Notes under the pieces: generated by a model
What the model was told of the DNA's origin: nothing
The model's database searches: none
The model's input: the letters and a program-made list of their open reading frames with translations, nothing else
Program-made: the position numbers and the translations under genes
Shown here: positions 36,132-45,783 of the stretch, piece by piece
How positions within the stretch are numbered: the first letter of the stretch is position 1
Layout: each line of letters starts with the position of its first letter
Source of the DNA: Bordetella genomosp. 13
Lineage (GTDB): Bacteria > Pseudomonadota > Gammaproteobacteria > Burkholderiales > Burkholderiaceae_B
Direction of reading: 5' to 3'
Length of the DNA stretch: 64,000 nucleotides
Assembly (NCBI RefSeq): GCF_002119665.1
Contig: NZ_CP021111.1
Coordinates: forward strand, 1,426,001-1,490,000

Positions 36132-37258
36132 TGGGCGGACATGGGAAAATGAGCAATCAAAATAAACGGCGGAACAGACTACTGGCGTTCTTGATCATAG
36201 TCCTTCCTATGGTGCTGGCGTTCATTTACTTTACGCTTCTGGCGGTAGATCGGTACGCCAGCACGGCTCAAATTGTGGTTATCACGGCCGATGCTGCCAG
36301 CGCTGGACAACAGGCGCCCGGTGCTGCAGTACTGGCGCCTAGCGCGCGTACAGTTGCGCGGCAGGAAACGATCTTCCTGCTCGAGTACATGGCTTCGCCC
36401 GACATGCTCGCCGTGCTGCAGGAGAAGATCAAATGGCACGAACATTTCGCCGCGCAATGGTCGGATCCCATCTACTGGGTGGCGCAGAAGATCTCGCGCG
36501 AAGACCTGCTGGAATATTTCCAGCGGCTCGTCACGGTGCACGTCGACGAGTTTACGGGGCTACTGACGGTGGAGGTCCAAGGCTTGTCGCCTGAATTCGC
36601 CAATCGAACCCTGACGCTAATGCTCCAGCAGAGCGAACAGTTCATCAACGACATCTCGCGCAAGCTCGCACGCGATCAGGTTCGCTTCGCCGAAGAAGAA
36701 CTGGTCAAGGCTCGCGTCGCCTACGAAGACAAGCGTTCCGAACTGATCGATTTTCAGAGTAAGAACCGTCTGCTGGATGCAGAGGCCTCGGCAAAGGCGC
36801 AAGCTGGCATCATCGTCAGCCTGGAGACGTCCTTGGCCACCGAGCGCGCCAATCTGAAGGGGCTGGTGAGCACACTGAATGCTGATTCTCCGCAGGTGCG
36901 CCAGCAGAGGAACAAGGTCACGGCGCTCGAGAGGCAGTTGGCCGCCGAAAAGGCAACATTGGTGTCATCTTCGCAGGAAGGCCATCTGAACGTCGTGGCA
37001 GCCGCCTACCGCAAATTGTCGGTAGACGCGGAGGTGGCCGAGGAAGCGTATAAGCTCAGTGTCACGGCTTTGCAGAACGCGAAGATCGAGGCCAACAAGA
37101 AAGTGCACAGCCTAGTCACGGTTATCCAGCCGAACATGCCGGAAGACCCCACTTACCCGTACAAGCTATATGACTTGTTCACTCTGCTCGTCGTACTCGT
37201 TTTCATTTACGGCATCACCCGTTTCATCATCGCGAGCATTGAGGATCATCGTGATTAG
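36128..37258 (+). CDS. kpsE: Capsule export PCP protein (KpsE/CtrB family)
   Basis: A 376-residue inner-membrane periplasmic adaptor. One transmembrane segment near the N-terminus (LAFLIIVLPMVLAFIYFTLL) and one near the C-terminus (LFTLLVVLVFIYGITRFIIA) flank a periplasmic coiled-coil region rich in Glu, Ala and Lys (about residues 160-320, including VRFAEEELVKARVAYEDKRS). The motif DPTYPYKLYDL before the last helix is typical. It links the KpsMT exporter to the outer-membrane channel. Possible starts are 36128, 36131 and 36149; the first overlaps the kpsT stop. Confidence 0.92.
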   Translation: MMGGHGKMSNQNKRRNRLLAFLIIVLPMVLAFIYFTLLAVDRYASTAQIVVITADAASAGQQAPGAAVLAPSARTVARQETIFLLEYMASPDMLAVLQEKIKWHEHFAAQWSDPIYWVAQKISREDLLEYFQRLVTVHVDEFTGLLTVEVQGLSPEFANRTLTLMLQQSEQFINDISRKLARDQVRFAEEELVKARVAYEDKRSELIDFQSKNRLLDAEASAKAQAGIIVSLETSLATERANLKGLVSTLNADSPQVRQQRNKVTALERQLAAEKATLVSSSQEGHLNVVAAAYRKLSVDAEVAEEAYKLSVTALQNAKIEANKKVHSLVTVIQPNMPEDPTYPYKLYDLFTLLVVLVFIYGITRFIIASIEDHRD

Positions 37259-38363
37259 GTCAGCTCTCTCCTTTTTCTCGTCCGCGCGTGTCGTCTTCGT
37301 TGCACCGCTGCTCCTCGTTCTGACCGGTTGCGCCGGCGGGCTGCTTTCCGGTGCCGGCCCACGTATCAGCGCGATCGACGCCGAGTCGTCGAATCCCTCG
37401 GTGCCCTATACCCTCATCGATCTCAGCGGCGAGACAATTGCGCCGTACGTGCGTCCGCCCGAACCAGCACCCGCCGCCAATGTGTCCTCCACCACCACCG
37501 CATACGAGATTAGCTTGGTTCCAGGAGACGTAATCAAGGTGATGATCGCCGACATCGGCGAGACCAACGCAATGTTCGCGCCCCTGGCTGCGGGTGGCAC
37601 CAGCTTCGACGTCCGGGTCGATGTGGACGGCAAGATCTCCTTGCCGTACGCAGGTCGCTTCAGCGTCGCCGGCCACACGCCGGGCGAGGTAGAGCGCGAG
37701 ATCAAGCAGCGCATACGCGGCGTCACAGCCGATCCCCAAGTCATGGTTAGTATGGTGGGCGACGTATCTGGTTCGGTGCTGGTGGCAGGGGCCGTCAACA
37801 AGCCCGGCCGGTTTTCGGCGCTGCAAGGCCCCTTGACGTTGCTCGACGCTATCAACTTGGCCGGCGGTCCCATGCTAGAGCCACATTTGGTCGAAGTGAC
37901 CGTGCGCAACGGTAAGGACGCGAACGTCTATTCGTACCAGAGCCTGCTCCAGGGCCTTAACGCGCCGGTCGCTCCGAGGTCTGAAATTGTCGTCTCGCGG
38001 GCTCGCAAGCGTTTCGTAGCCATGGGCGCGGTGGCTACCCCCGGTCTGCACGACCTGCCGTCTGAACAACCCAGCCTGCTGGAAGTTCTCGGGGAAGCAG
38101 GGTGGCTGGACGAGACGAAGGCGGATCCGCAAGGCGTGTTCGTGTTCCGATTGTCGCGCGTGGCCGGCGTCGAACGTCCGGTGCCCGAAGTCTTCCGCTT
38201 GAACATGCGCGACCCTGCCGCGATTTTTCTGGCCCGCCAGTTCCTGGTGCAGCCTGAGGATGCGGTCTACGTGACGAATGCCGCCATCTATGAGTGGCAG
38301 AAGATCATTTCCCCGATAATCCAAGCCATGGCGTTCGGCAGAACATTAGAGAGGGGCTTCTAA
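37251..38363 (+). CDS. Polysaccharide export outer-membrane lipoprotein (Wza/CtrA-like OPX)
   Basis: A 370-residue outer-membrane channel protein. The signal ends in VLTGC, so Cys is lipidated. The export domain starts at YEISLVPGDVIKVMIADIGE, and SLBB-type repeats follow (SVLVAGAVNKPGRFSALQGP, KRFVAMGAVATPGLHDLPSE). The size is close to CtrA (about 390) and smaller than KpsD (about 560). GTG 37251 has GAGG 6 bases upstream and overlaps the end of the PCP gene by 8 bases, so it is translationally coupled. It carries the capsule across the outer membrane. Confidence 0.92.
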   Translation: MIRSALSFFSSARVVFVAPLLLVLTGCAGGLLSGAGPRISAIDAESSNPSVPYTLIDLSGETIAPYVRPPEPAPAANVSSTTTAYEISLVPGDVIKVMIADIGETNAMFAPLAAGGTSFDVRVDVDGKISLPYAGRFSVAGHTPGEVEREIKQRIRGVTADPQVMVSMVGDVSGSVLVAGAVNKPGRFSALQGPLTLLDAINLAGGPMLEPHLVEVTVRNGKDANVYSYQSLLQGLNAPVAPRSEIVVSRARKRFVAMGAVATPGLHDLPSEQPSLLEVLGEAGWLDETKADPQGVFVFRLSRVAGVERPVPEVFRLNMRDPAAIFLARQFLVQPEDAVYVTNAAIYEWQKIISPIIQAMAFGRTLERGF

Positions 38364-38575
38364 GCTGGCCGAATCAGAGCGACGTTGAGCTCCGTCCTCA
38401 TCGTTGCTCGTCAATTGCGGCGCATCCGGCTCCACGGTAGTCTTGGCGCGTGCAGCGCTGGAGCCGGCGTATTTCATCATGGATAAATGGGCGCGTAGGG
38501 GCCGTCTGATAGAGTCCGCTGGCGTCGCTGCGAGTACACTCCGCTATTCTTCGATTTCGGACTTGGCTCTCCCGT

Positions 38576-39943
38576 ATGTCTCAGGCGCGGCGGACGATTC
38601 TATTCCTGCAAGGCCCCCCCTCCACGTTCTGGCGCCAGCTCTGCGATCACTTCAATGACGCTGGTGTGCAGACGCGCCGTATCAATCTGTCCATGGGCGA
38701 TTGGGCTTATTGGCGGCGTCCCAGCGCCGTCAACTATCGCGGCCGCTTCAGTCGCTGGGCCGAGTTCTTGCGGCGCTACATCATCCAGCATGGCATAACG
38801 GATATCCTTTACTATGCTGACCGCCTGCCGTACCACGCGGTCGCTCGTGAAGTGGCCGGGGAACTGGGCGTGCGCACCTACTCGCTGGAGTTCGGCTATC
38901 TGCGTCCGGATTGGTTGACGCTAGAGCGCGGCGGCATGGGCGCGTTATCCCATTTTCCCACGGACCCGGAAGCGATACGGGCGATCGCCGAACGTGTCGG
39001 TCCGCAGTTGAACGAGGTGGCTCGCTATTCTCATAGCTTCGGGCAGGAAGCGCTCAACGAGGTGCTGTACAACCTGCTGGCATCGCTGGTTCCCTATCTG
39101 TTTCCACTTTATCGATCCGACAAGTACTATCCTCCTCTTGTCGACTACCTGAGCTGGCTGCCGCGCATCATCGGCAAGCGCATCCGAGAGCCAGCGCGAG
39201 TATGGACCGCGACGCGCATTGGCAGTCAACGCAAGCGCTATTGGGTGCTTGCGTTGCAAATGCAGGCCGATTACCAGCTACGCGCCAATTCTCGCTTTCA
39301 GCATCAGTCCGACATGATCGATGAGGTCGTCGGCTCCTTCGCAGCGCACGCACCGCGAGACGGACACCTTATTGTCAAGCTACATCCGCTGGACAATGGC
39401 ATGGAACGATGGGAGAGCGTCGTGATGCGGCTGGCCAAGCGTCACGGCGTGGGCGATCGGGTGGTGGCTGTTAGCGACTGCGACCTAAAGCGAACCATCA
39501 AGCGCAGCCGAGGCGTCATTACCGTCAATTCCACGGTCGGCCTGCATGCGCTGCGTGCGGGGTCGCCGGTCAAAGTGTTGGGCGTGGCCGTCTACGACAT
39601 CGTCGGACTGACACATGACGGCCCACTTGATTCATTCTGGACGAACCCGCAGAAGGTGGATCGGGCCCTGCTCGACGCATTCGTCAATGCGCTGGCCGCC
39701 ACCATCCAAGTACGCGGCTCGTTCTACAACCGGGCGGGTAGGGAAGTGGCTTGCCGGGAAATCGTGCGCCGCATCCTCTCGAACTCGGTCAACCATGCCG
39801 GGGCGTTCATAGATCCGCCGCCTAGACTCGTTAAGGCACTCAGAGACAATGTGCCGATCTATCGCTCGCTCGAAGGTAGCGGGATCGCACCGACGCCAAC
39901 CCTCCGCTCGTGGACGGAGCCACAAAGCTCCGATTTGTCCTAG
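38576..39943 (+). CDS. kpsS: Capsule Kdo transferase KpsS
   Basis: A 455-residue protein of the KpsS/LipB family. KpsS adds the first Kdo to the lyso-phosphatidylglycerol anchor in ABC-dependent capsules. The N-terminal ILFLQGPPSTFWRQLCDHFN followed by RINLSMGDWAYW is the family pattern. The C-terminal half has HLIVKLHPLDNGMERWESVV and VITVNSTVGLHALRAGSPVK, the donor-binding-type segment. With kpsC this gives the full lipid-linker pathway. It is separated by 212 bases from the OPX gene and followed by an 836-base spacer. Confidence 0.9.
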   Translation: MSQARRTILFLQGPPSTFWRQLCDHFNDAGVQTRRINLSMGDWAYWRRPSAVNYRGRFSRWAEFLRRYIIQHGITDILYYADRLPYHAVAREVAGELGVRTYSLEFGYLRPDWLTLERGGMGALSHFPTDPEAIRAIAERVGPQLNEVARYSHSFGQEALNEVLYNLLASLVPYLFPLYRSDKYYPPLVDYLSWLPRIIGKRIREPARVWTATRIGSQRKRYWVLALQMQADYQLRANSRFQHQSDMIDEVVGSFAAHAPRDGHLIVKLHPLDNGMERWESVVMRLAKRHGVGDRVVAVSDCDLKRTIKRSRGVITVNSTVGLHALRAGSPVKVLGVAVYDIVGLTHDGPLDSFWTNPQKVDRALLDAFVNALAATIQVRGSFYNRAGREVACREIVRRILSNSVNHAGAFIDPPPRLVKALRDNVPIYRSLEGSGIAPTPTLRSWTEPQSSDLS

Positions 39944-40779
39944 CGGCCCCGAAGCGTGGCATGGGCTATCCAGTGGGTCGCTGCCGTCGAGTGTGCGTCG
40001 GGGACATGTCAATACTCTCGGATCATCCAACAACCATGGGTCCGATGCGAGGCCTACGAGGCTCTGTCACGCTACGGGCACGGGATCCAGCGACTATCGT
40101 TCGACGGATACCGATCTCGGGCCTTTCGTAACTAACGTTACGTCTAGCGGTCAGTCGGGGTCTCGGGAGGGGGAATATCCGCGTGAGCCCGATATCGCAG
40201 TAAACATCGCTGGGGTTTCGTAGCATTCGGAAAGGTCGATCAGGAAATGGTGGCGGATCGATGATGGTTCGAGTTGCCTTTGTGGTGGACTACTGGAATA
40301 ATGCTGCGTCGCCGAGTAGCCTACTGGCTCCCCGCTGCGGTTCTCAAGTCGGTCTTCCTGTTGTTTCTCCTTTCTCGCACGACGATGGTCTGGCCGCGGG
40401 TTCACTCTTGCTTTGCGCAATCGCCAACTGACCGCGTGCTAATAGGTTCTTGCTGGCGGATTGCTACATGCATGGCGCTAGCTGCTCCTCGCCTCTATGG
40501 TCCGGCCGGCTGCTTGCGCGTGGGGTGTCCTCGCAAGCGGCAACGGATCTCGCCGCCCTCTAATAAACACATGGCCCGGCAAAAACGAGCATGCAACCCG
40601 GCGTAGCGCGTCTGAAGCGATTCGTTTGGGTGGGTTGGTCCAATGGCTTTGTCTGACGGGCTACCGGTAGGCCGGGGCGTGCAGATTTGCCTTGTACTGG
40701 CGTAGGGCGATGCTCGCGCTTGAGGCTGAAGATTCCTAGGACTCTACGTCCGATCGTCTGACCACAACCAGAGTGATGC
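39944..40779. other. Long spacer before the 1309-residue glycosyltransferase gene
   Basis: 836 bases with no complete recognisable gene. It contains a short open frame of 56 codons (40261-40431) described separately. Elsewhere stops are frequent in all frames. It may hold the promoter for the downstream pse operon and the remains of a deleted gene. Confidence 0.4.
40261..40431 (+). pseudogene. Short open frame, possible remnant of an N-terminus
   Basis: A 56-residue frame starting MMVRVAFVVDYWNNAAS. The beginning looks like the first strand of a Rossmann-type or glycosyltransferase protein, but it ends after 56 residues without any domain. An AGGA lies upstream, though far (about 18 bases). 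It is probably a fragment of a lost gene, or a chance frame. No function assigned. Confidence 0.25.
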
Positions 40780-43700
40780 ATGGCAGCTGCAAAAGCGTTA
40801 TTCGATAGCCTTCATTTTCTGACGTCCGCCGTCAAAGCCGCGAAACAATCGCTCCGGCGCGTAGCTGGTCCTGGCGAGCCGATTTACAAGTTGCCGGATT
40901 ATCGCATGCCCGGCGTAATACACGATGCGCTCGCTCCCTTCGACCTTCAAGGCGATAACTGGTTCCAAGATGAGGATCTCCCGATTGCTATTTTCTGGGG
41001 ATTCAATCCCTGGAAGCGACCGTACATGCAGGCGTTCTTTCCTGGCCATAAGCTGGCATTCGTGCGAGGTACGAGGACGTACTTGGGTTTGGCCAAGTTT
41101 CTAACTCGGTTTCCGCAGCACCGTGAGGTTATTTTTGTCGGCTGGGGAACCAAGCTGCCGGCATACGCTCGGCGTTTTGCGCAACGACATAGTATTAGCA
41201 TGCGCTTCGTTGAGGACGGCTTTCTGCGATCGTTCCATCCCGGTGCGCTTCATACGCGACCTTACTCGCTAGCGATTGACGCTTCGGCACCTTACTATGA
41301 TACAAGCAGTACCACGGATCTCCGCCGAATACTAGAGTCCGCACCAGCCACCCAGGACGAAGTGGCCGCTAATAAAGCGGAGGCCGGCATTGCACTTATG
41401 CGCGCTGCGTTCCTAACGAAGTACTATTCGCTGAGGATTGAAAGCGAAGTTTGGACGCCTCCGCCTTTAGGGGGGCAGGCTCTCGTGTTGGTGGTAGGGC
41501 AAGTTGAAGACGATGCGTCGATTCGCTTGGGCTATAAGCGCCACGCCCATGAACCGCGCTTCTCGAACTACTTGTTAGTAAAGCAAGCAGTAGAATCGCA
41601 CCCAGGCGCATGTGTGCTGTACCGACCCCATCCCGATACATTCCATAATGGCCGGAAGTCTAGGCGCGAGGCAGAAATTGCGCGTCTATGTACAATGATC
41701 GCGCCAACGGTCCCGCTTCATGCGGTTTTCCCGTATGTGAAGCATGTTTATGTGGGCACCTCTCTCGTTGGGTTGGAGGCCGCGTTGTGGGGCATTCCAG
41801 TCACTACGTTGGGCTTGCCGTTCTACGCCGCGACCGAGAAGATCCGCTCCCTGCAGAGTTCCCGTGTGACGCCAATGCCGCGTTTAGGCATTTCGGCGCT
41901 ATTTCAGGCGGTCTACCTCGATTATCCGAAGTATGTGCATCCCGACAGCGACGAATTGGCGGATTTTTTCGATATTGCTTCCTACTTCGTCGTAGAGAAG
42001 TTCAAGCATTTGGTTCTAGATGGCGTTCCTGCCCACGAGTTGGACGTACCGGCTCTTGAACGGATTGCAGATTACCTATCGCCGCCTCTCAAACTGTTCC
42101 TTCACTTGCTTAGGGTGGGGCGGCTCGGGGTAGACAGCCCGCAAGAGATCGTCGGCCTTGCAGGATCGCCTTTGCGTTATCAGGACGTTCCGCAGTTCTC
42201 GGAACTTCTTATCAAGGCCTGCCGATTCGATGCGCTGGCGCTTTATTTGTCCAAAACGGTTCACCAGTTCTCCGCGGAGATCGAGATTCTCAAGAACCGC
42301 AAGGCATTGATGGCGAGGGTGCTTGACATCATTGTCGACAATGAGAAGGCACTCAGAGGCCGGGTAGGCTTTTTGCTGCCGGACGTCGTGGATTGGATCG
42401 CGCCCCAAAAATTTCCTGGCTACATCATTCCCGACGACTTGCTCCTTGGATACGCCCGGGCTCTATCCAACAACCTGCAGTACGATCTGTTGGAGAGGGT
42501 CGTGTTTAACATCGAGCACGCTGCTGCCGACAGCATGGCATATGGCGTCCCCCTGCTGCGTGCCTTGACGGCTCTGTTAACTGCCAAACCAGCGCGCAGC
42601 GAGCGTAACGCGGGGAAGCGCGCCGAATTGTCGGAACGGGCGGCGCGACTTTACCAAAACAGTCTTTTGCTCGAAGGCAAAACCGACCCGCTATTTGCTA
42701 GGGCGCTGGCGGACTTGGCGCTGGACGCACCGCATGCTTGTAAAGCCGTCTGCGAAGAGATGCTCGAGCGCCTGGATGCCGAGGCGGCGGGTGAGAGTCG
42801 ACCATTGCTCGAACAGTACAAAAGGAATAGTGGCCAGGTATACATGCTGGTCTCTTATCTTACCCGTCAGTCCATGCACGACACGGTCGACCGCTTGATG
42901 GCCGCGCTTGAGTGCGACGAACAGAAGGACGACCGGGCCGTGTTGCAAAGACTGCGGATCCTAGTGGAGCGGCACGAGTTCGCAAAGTTCCATGCGCTGC
43001 ACGCCGGGCTCTCTGAGGAACTGAAGGCGCGGCTGGATGTGAACGAAATGCACGTCCGCGCCCTTATGGAACAAGGCGACTTCTTGTCGGCTCATCGCAT
43101 CGTGCGGGCTGCGTTGAACCAAACGAACATTACGCGTCGGAAGCGCGCGCTGCTATACGAGCAGCAAGAGAAGATAGCGTTCTCTCTGGAGGCTAGCCGC
43201 ATTCTCGACGCCGTCCCGCAACCACATTTGCCTAAAGGTGTGGTTGTGCTCGGCACATTCACCGACTATAAAGCATTGGCAATGCTAGTGCCGGCACTGA
43301 TGGAGGTTCGTAGGAAAGGCTATGCTGTCGTTTCTCTGATCAATGGCGTGCTGCGGCAAACTCCGACGGGGTTGCCATTCATAGACCAGTTGATTGGCTT
43401 ATTGCCAGCGTCCACAGCGTCACGGAAAAGCAGCCATAAGAATGACTGGTATGTGCACTGGAACGAAAGGGAAGTGTCCTGCAATGGTGTCAATTACTAC
43501 CAGGGCTTCTATGAGTCACTTTCTAATTTCTTCAGGCGTTATGTCGTCGACCTGAACGACCAAGCCGTCAGGCGAAATTTTTTCTACCGGTTGGTGCGAG
43601 CGGACGATAGCCTGGAGGCTTGCAATCGCATTTATAGGGATGTGGTCCGGCGCGGGATGCCTTGCATAATCTTGAGCGGGGATGGGCACGTTGTGCCACA

Positions 43701-44709
43701 TTCCATATTCCGCGATTTTTGTCGCGCTCAGAATCACCCGTTGCTGTCATATGTCAACGTAAACATCGGCTACGAGAATTATTTCACCAATCTGGGCGGG
43801 CGCTACTCGTCCACGATGACGGTGACCGACCATACATTGTTTCCAAACCACCGCGCTCCCTTCCTCGCGCGCCCAGACCGTTTCGAGCGCTGGTACGCTG
43901 CTGAGAAGGATAATGAAGTCTATCGGAAGCGCGCCGACGAACTGATTCAGACTAACCGCGTACATGCGCATGGAGATGGGGCAAGCCGTGCGCTGATTGA
44001 GTATCTGCAGGGTCAGCGATCCACAGGGCGGAGAGTTGTATGCTGTCTAGGCAAAATACCAATCGACTTGGGAGTGCCGTTCGATGGTGGGCCTGCCCAC
44101 GAGGACCTGAAAGACTGGCTGAACCACACGATAGATGTAGTGCGTGGCCAGGAAGATATCCTGCTGTTGATCAAGCCGCATCCGCATGAGATTCAACCGT
44201 CCATCGCGCTGGACCTGTTGGATGGCTTCGCGGATCTGATCGAAGGGCCGATACCGTCGAATGTCCGCCTCTTGGGCCATCGCGAGATCAATAACCATCA
44301 GCTTGCGCCTTGTCTAGACTTGACGCTGATGTGGAACGGTTCATCAGCAGCAGAATTGGCCGCGCTCGGAGTTCCCGTAATGATGGCTTCGCATTTTGGG
44401 CGGCACGACTATCCCATCGACTTGCTTTATCCGACTGATCGCGACGATTATGAAGCGTTTATCCGAGGCGGCCTCTATAAGAGGCCCGACGATGAGACCA
44501 GACGTCGAGCAGCGTACCTGATCGCTTATCTGGAAACGTCCGACGTCACGATCAGGAACGACTACGCCTGGCGACCTGTGACCAACGATAGTGTGGGCGT
44601 CCCGTCGTGGCGCCCGGAGCGTGTCGATAGCTTACTCAGGAATGGGGATCCAGAGATGGCGCGTGCAGCAGCACGCATCCTGGAGCGGTTCGAAGGAGCC
44701 TGCGACTGA
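40780..44709 (+). CDS. Large two-module capsule glycosyltransferase (KpsC-like module plus second GT-like module)
   Basis: A 1309-residue cytoplasmic protein in three parts. Residues about 70-440 resemble one KpsC module: VEDGFLRSF (144-152), VGQVEDDASIRLG (239-251), RPHPD (282-286), GTSLVGLEAALWGIP (326-340) and GLPFYA (345-350). Residues 440-815 are mainly helical and Leu/Ala/Arg-rich, possibly TPR-like. Residues 820-1309 form another Rossmann-like module with VVLGTFTDYKALAMLV, IKPHPHE (1131-1137) and MWNGSSAAELAALGVPVMM, a KpsS/capsule-synthesis-type donor site. Multi-domain capsule polymerases with a Kdo-transferase module are known in other ABC-capsule bacteria. I infer a polymerase using CMP-Kdo and CMP-pseudaminic acid. 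It overlaps pseG by one base. Confidence 0.7.
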   Translation: MAAAKALFDSLHFLTSAVKAAKQSLRRVAGPGEPIYKLPDYRMPGVIHDALAPFDLQGDNWFQDEDLPIAIFWGFNPWKRPYMQAFFPGHKLAFVRGTRTYLGLAKFLTRFPQHREVIFVGWGTKLPAYARRFAQRHSISMRFVEDGFLRSFHPGALHTRPYSLAIDASAPYYDTSSTTDLRRILESAPATQDEVAANKAEAGIALMRAAFLTKYYSLRIESEVWTPPPLGGQALVLVVGQVEDDASIRLGYKRHAHEPRFSNYLLVKQAVESHPGACVLYRPHPDTFHNGRKSRREAEIARLCTMIAPTVPLHAVFPYVKHVYVGTSLVGLEAALWGIPVTTLGLPFYAATEKIRSLQSSRVTPMPRLGISALFQAVYLDYPKYVHPDSDELADFFDIASYFVVEKFKHLVLDGVPAHELDVPALERIADYLSPPLKLFLHLLRVGRLGVDSPQEIVGLAGSPLRYQDVPQFSELLIKACRFDALALYLSKTVHQFSAEIEILKNRKALMARVLDIIVDNEKALRGRVGFLLPDVVDWIAPQKFPGYIIPDDLLLGYARALSNNLQYDLLERVVFNIEHAAADSMAYGVPLLRALTALLTAKPARSERNAGKRAELSERAARLYQNSLLLEGKTDPLFARALADLALDAPHACKAVCEEMLERLDAEAAGESRPLLEQYKRNSGQVYMLVSYLTRQSMHDTVDRLMAALECDEQKDDRAVLQRLRILVERHEFAKFHALHAGLSEELKARLDVNEMHVRALMEQGDFLSAHRIVRAALNQTNITRRKRALLYEQQEKIAFSLEASRILDAVPQPHLPKGVVVLGTFTDYKALAMLVPALMEVRRKGYAVVSLINGVLRQTPTGLPFIDQLIGLLPASTASRKSSHKNDWYVHWNEREVSCNGVNYYQGFYESLSNFFRRYVVDLNDQAVRRNFFYRLVRADDSLEACNRIYRDVVRRGMPCIILSGDGHVVPHSIFRDFCRAQNHPLLSYVNVNIGYENYFTNLGGRYSSTMTVTDHTLFPNHRAPFLARPDRFERWYAAEKDNEVYRKRADELIQTNRVHAHGDGASRALIEYLQGQRSTGRRVVCCLGKIPIDLGVPFDGGPAHEDLKDWLNHTIDVVRGQEDILLLIKPHPHEIQPSIALDLLDGFADLIEGPIPSNVRLLGHREINNHQLAPCLDLTLMWNGSSAAELAALGVPVMMASHFGRHDYPIDLLYPTDRDDYEAFIRGGLYKRPDDETRRRAAYLIAYLETSDVTIRNDYAWRPVTNDSVGVPSWRPERVDSLLRNGDPEMARAAARILERFEGACD

Positions 44710-45764
44710 TGGGGCTCATGAAGCGCAGTTTAGTGATCCGCGCCGACGCCTCTGAGGTCGTTGGAACGGGTCATGTGTATCGCTGTCTTGCGTTAGCGGA
44801 CGAAGCCCGGATGTGCGATTGGGCCGTTGCTTTCATCTGTCGAGCCGCACCCGGGCATCTGGGTGAGCTGCTGGCTGCACGCGGGTACCGCGTGCATTTT
44901 GTGGACGACGATGAAGACTGGGAGGTTGATGCCCGTGCCGCAAGCCACGTGCTACGTTCGATCGGCACTGTAGATTGGCTAGTTGTCGACCATTACGGTT
45001 TGGATGCTCGTTGGGAGAGCGCCGTCAGGGCATATGTTGACCGCATCGCGGTCTTCGATGACCTAGCCAACCGCCCGCACGCATCCGACTTGTTGGTCGA
45101 CAGTTCTCACGATCCTGCTGAGTCCTGCCTATACCGTCCTCTAACTCCCTCGGGGTGCCGGCTGGCTATTGGGTTAGGTTACGTACCCTTGCGGAGAGAG
45201 TTTTTCGAGAGACGACCACCGGTGCGTAGCCACCATGACGTGCGACGCATCCTGGTGACACTAGGGGGAAACGACCCTTTGAATGCTACCGAGTTGGCAC
45301 TGGACGCACTGAACAGTGCCCAGTTCGCGCATATTCAGGTCGACGTTACTTTGGGTACATCAAACCCTCGCCTGCGAAGCTTGCAGGATAAGGCTGCCAA
45401 TATGCCAAATGTTAATGCATACGTGCAGCATTCCCGCATGGTCGACCTGATGGAGCAAGCCGATCTCTGCCTAGGGGCAGGCGGGACCACGGCTTGGGAG
45501 CGATGCTACATGGGCCTGCCGGCGTTGGTGCTGGTATTGGCGGATAACCAAAGGGATTTGGCTGCCAAGTTGGACCGTCTGGGCTGCGCCCGCAACCTCG
45601 GCTTCGCGGGAAGTCTTGACGTCATGTCTTTGCGAGCTGCGCTGTTTGATGCTGTCGAGGATTCCGCGTGGCGGCAGCGGGCTGGCTTGCGTGGCAAACA
45701 GATGATAGATGGTGGCGGCGTCAGCCGTTTGCTGGCCTTGATGTCGGAATTACATCCCACTTGA
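44709..45764 (+). CDS. pseG: UDP-2,4-diacetamido-2,4,6-trideoxy-beta-L-altropyranose hydrolase PseG
   Basis: A 351-residue nucleotide-sugar hydrolase, fourth step of pseudaminic acid synthesis: it releases UDP from the diacetamido sugar. The N-terminal RADASEVVGTGHVYRCLALA is the PseG signature, with the catalytic His in GTGHVYR. WLVVDHYGLD and the C-terminal donor site LCLGAGGTTAWERCYMGLPA follow, as in MurG-like GT-B folds. ATG 44709 overlaps the previous stop (TGATG); ATG 44718 is an alternative. Length matches the family (about 280-360). Confidence 0.92.
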   Translation: MGLMKRSLVIRADASEVVGTGHVYRCLALADEARMCDWAVAFICRAAPGHLGELLAARGYRVHFVDDDEDWEVDARAASHVLRSIGTVDWLVVDHYGLDARWESAVRAYVDRIAVFDDLANRPHASDLLVDSSHDPAESCLYRPLTPSGCRLAIGLGYVPLRREFFERRPPVRSHHDVRRILVTLGGNDPLNATELALDALNSAQFAHIQVDVTLGTSNPRLRSLQDKAANMPNVNAYVQHSRMVDLMEQADLCLGAGGTTAWERCYMGLPALVLVLADNQRDLAAKLDRLGCARNLGFAGSLDVMSLRAALFDAVEDSAWRQRAGLRGKQMIDGGGVSRLLALMSELHPT

Positions 45765-45783
45765 CCCACGGGCGCATTTCTTT

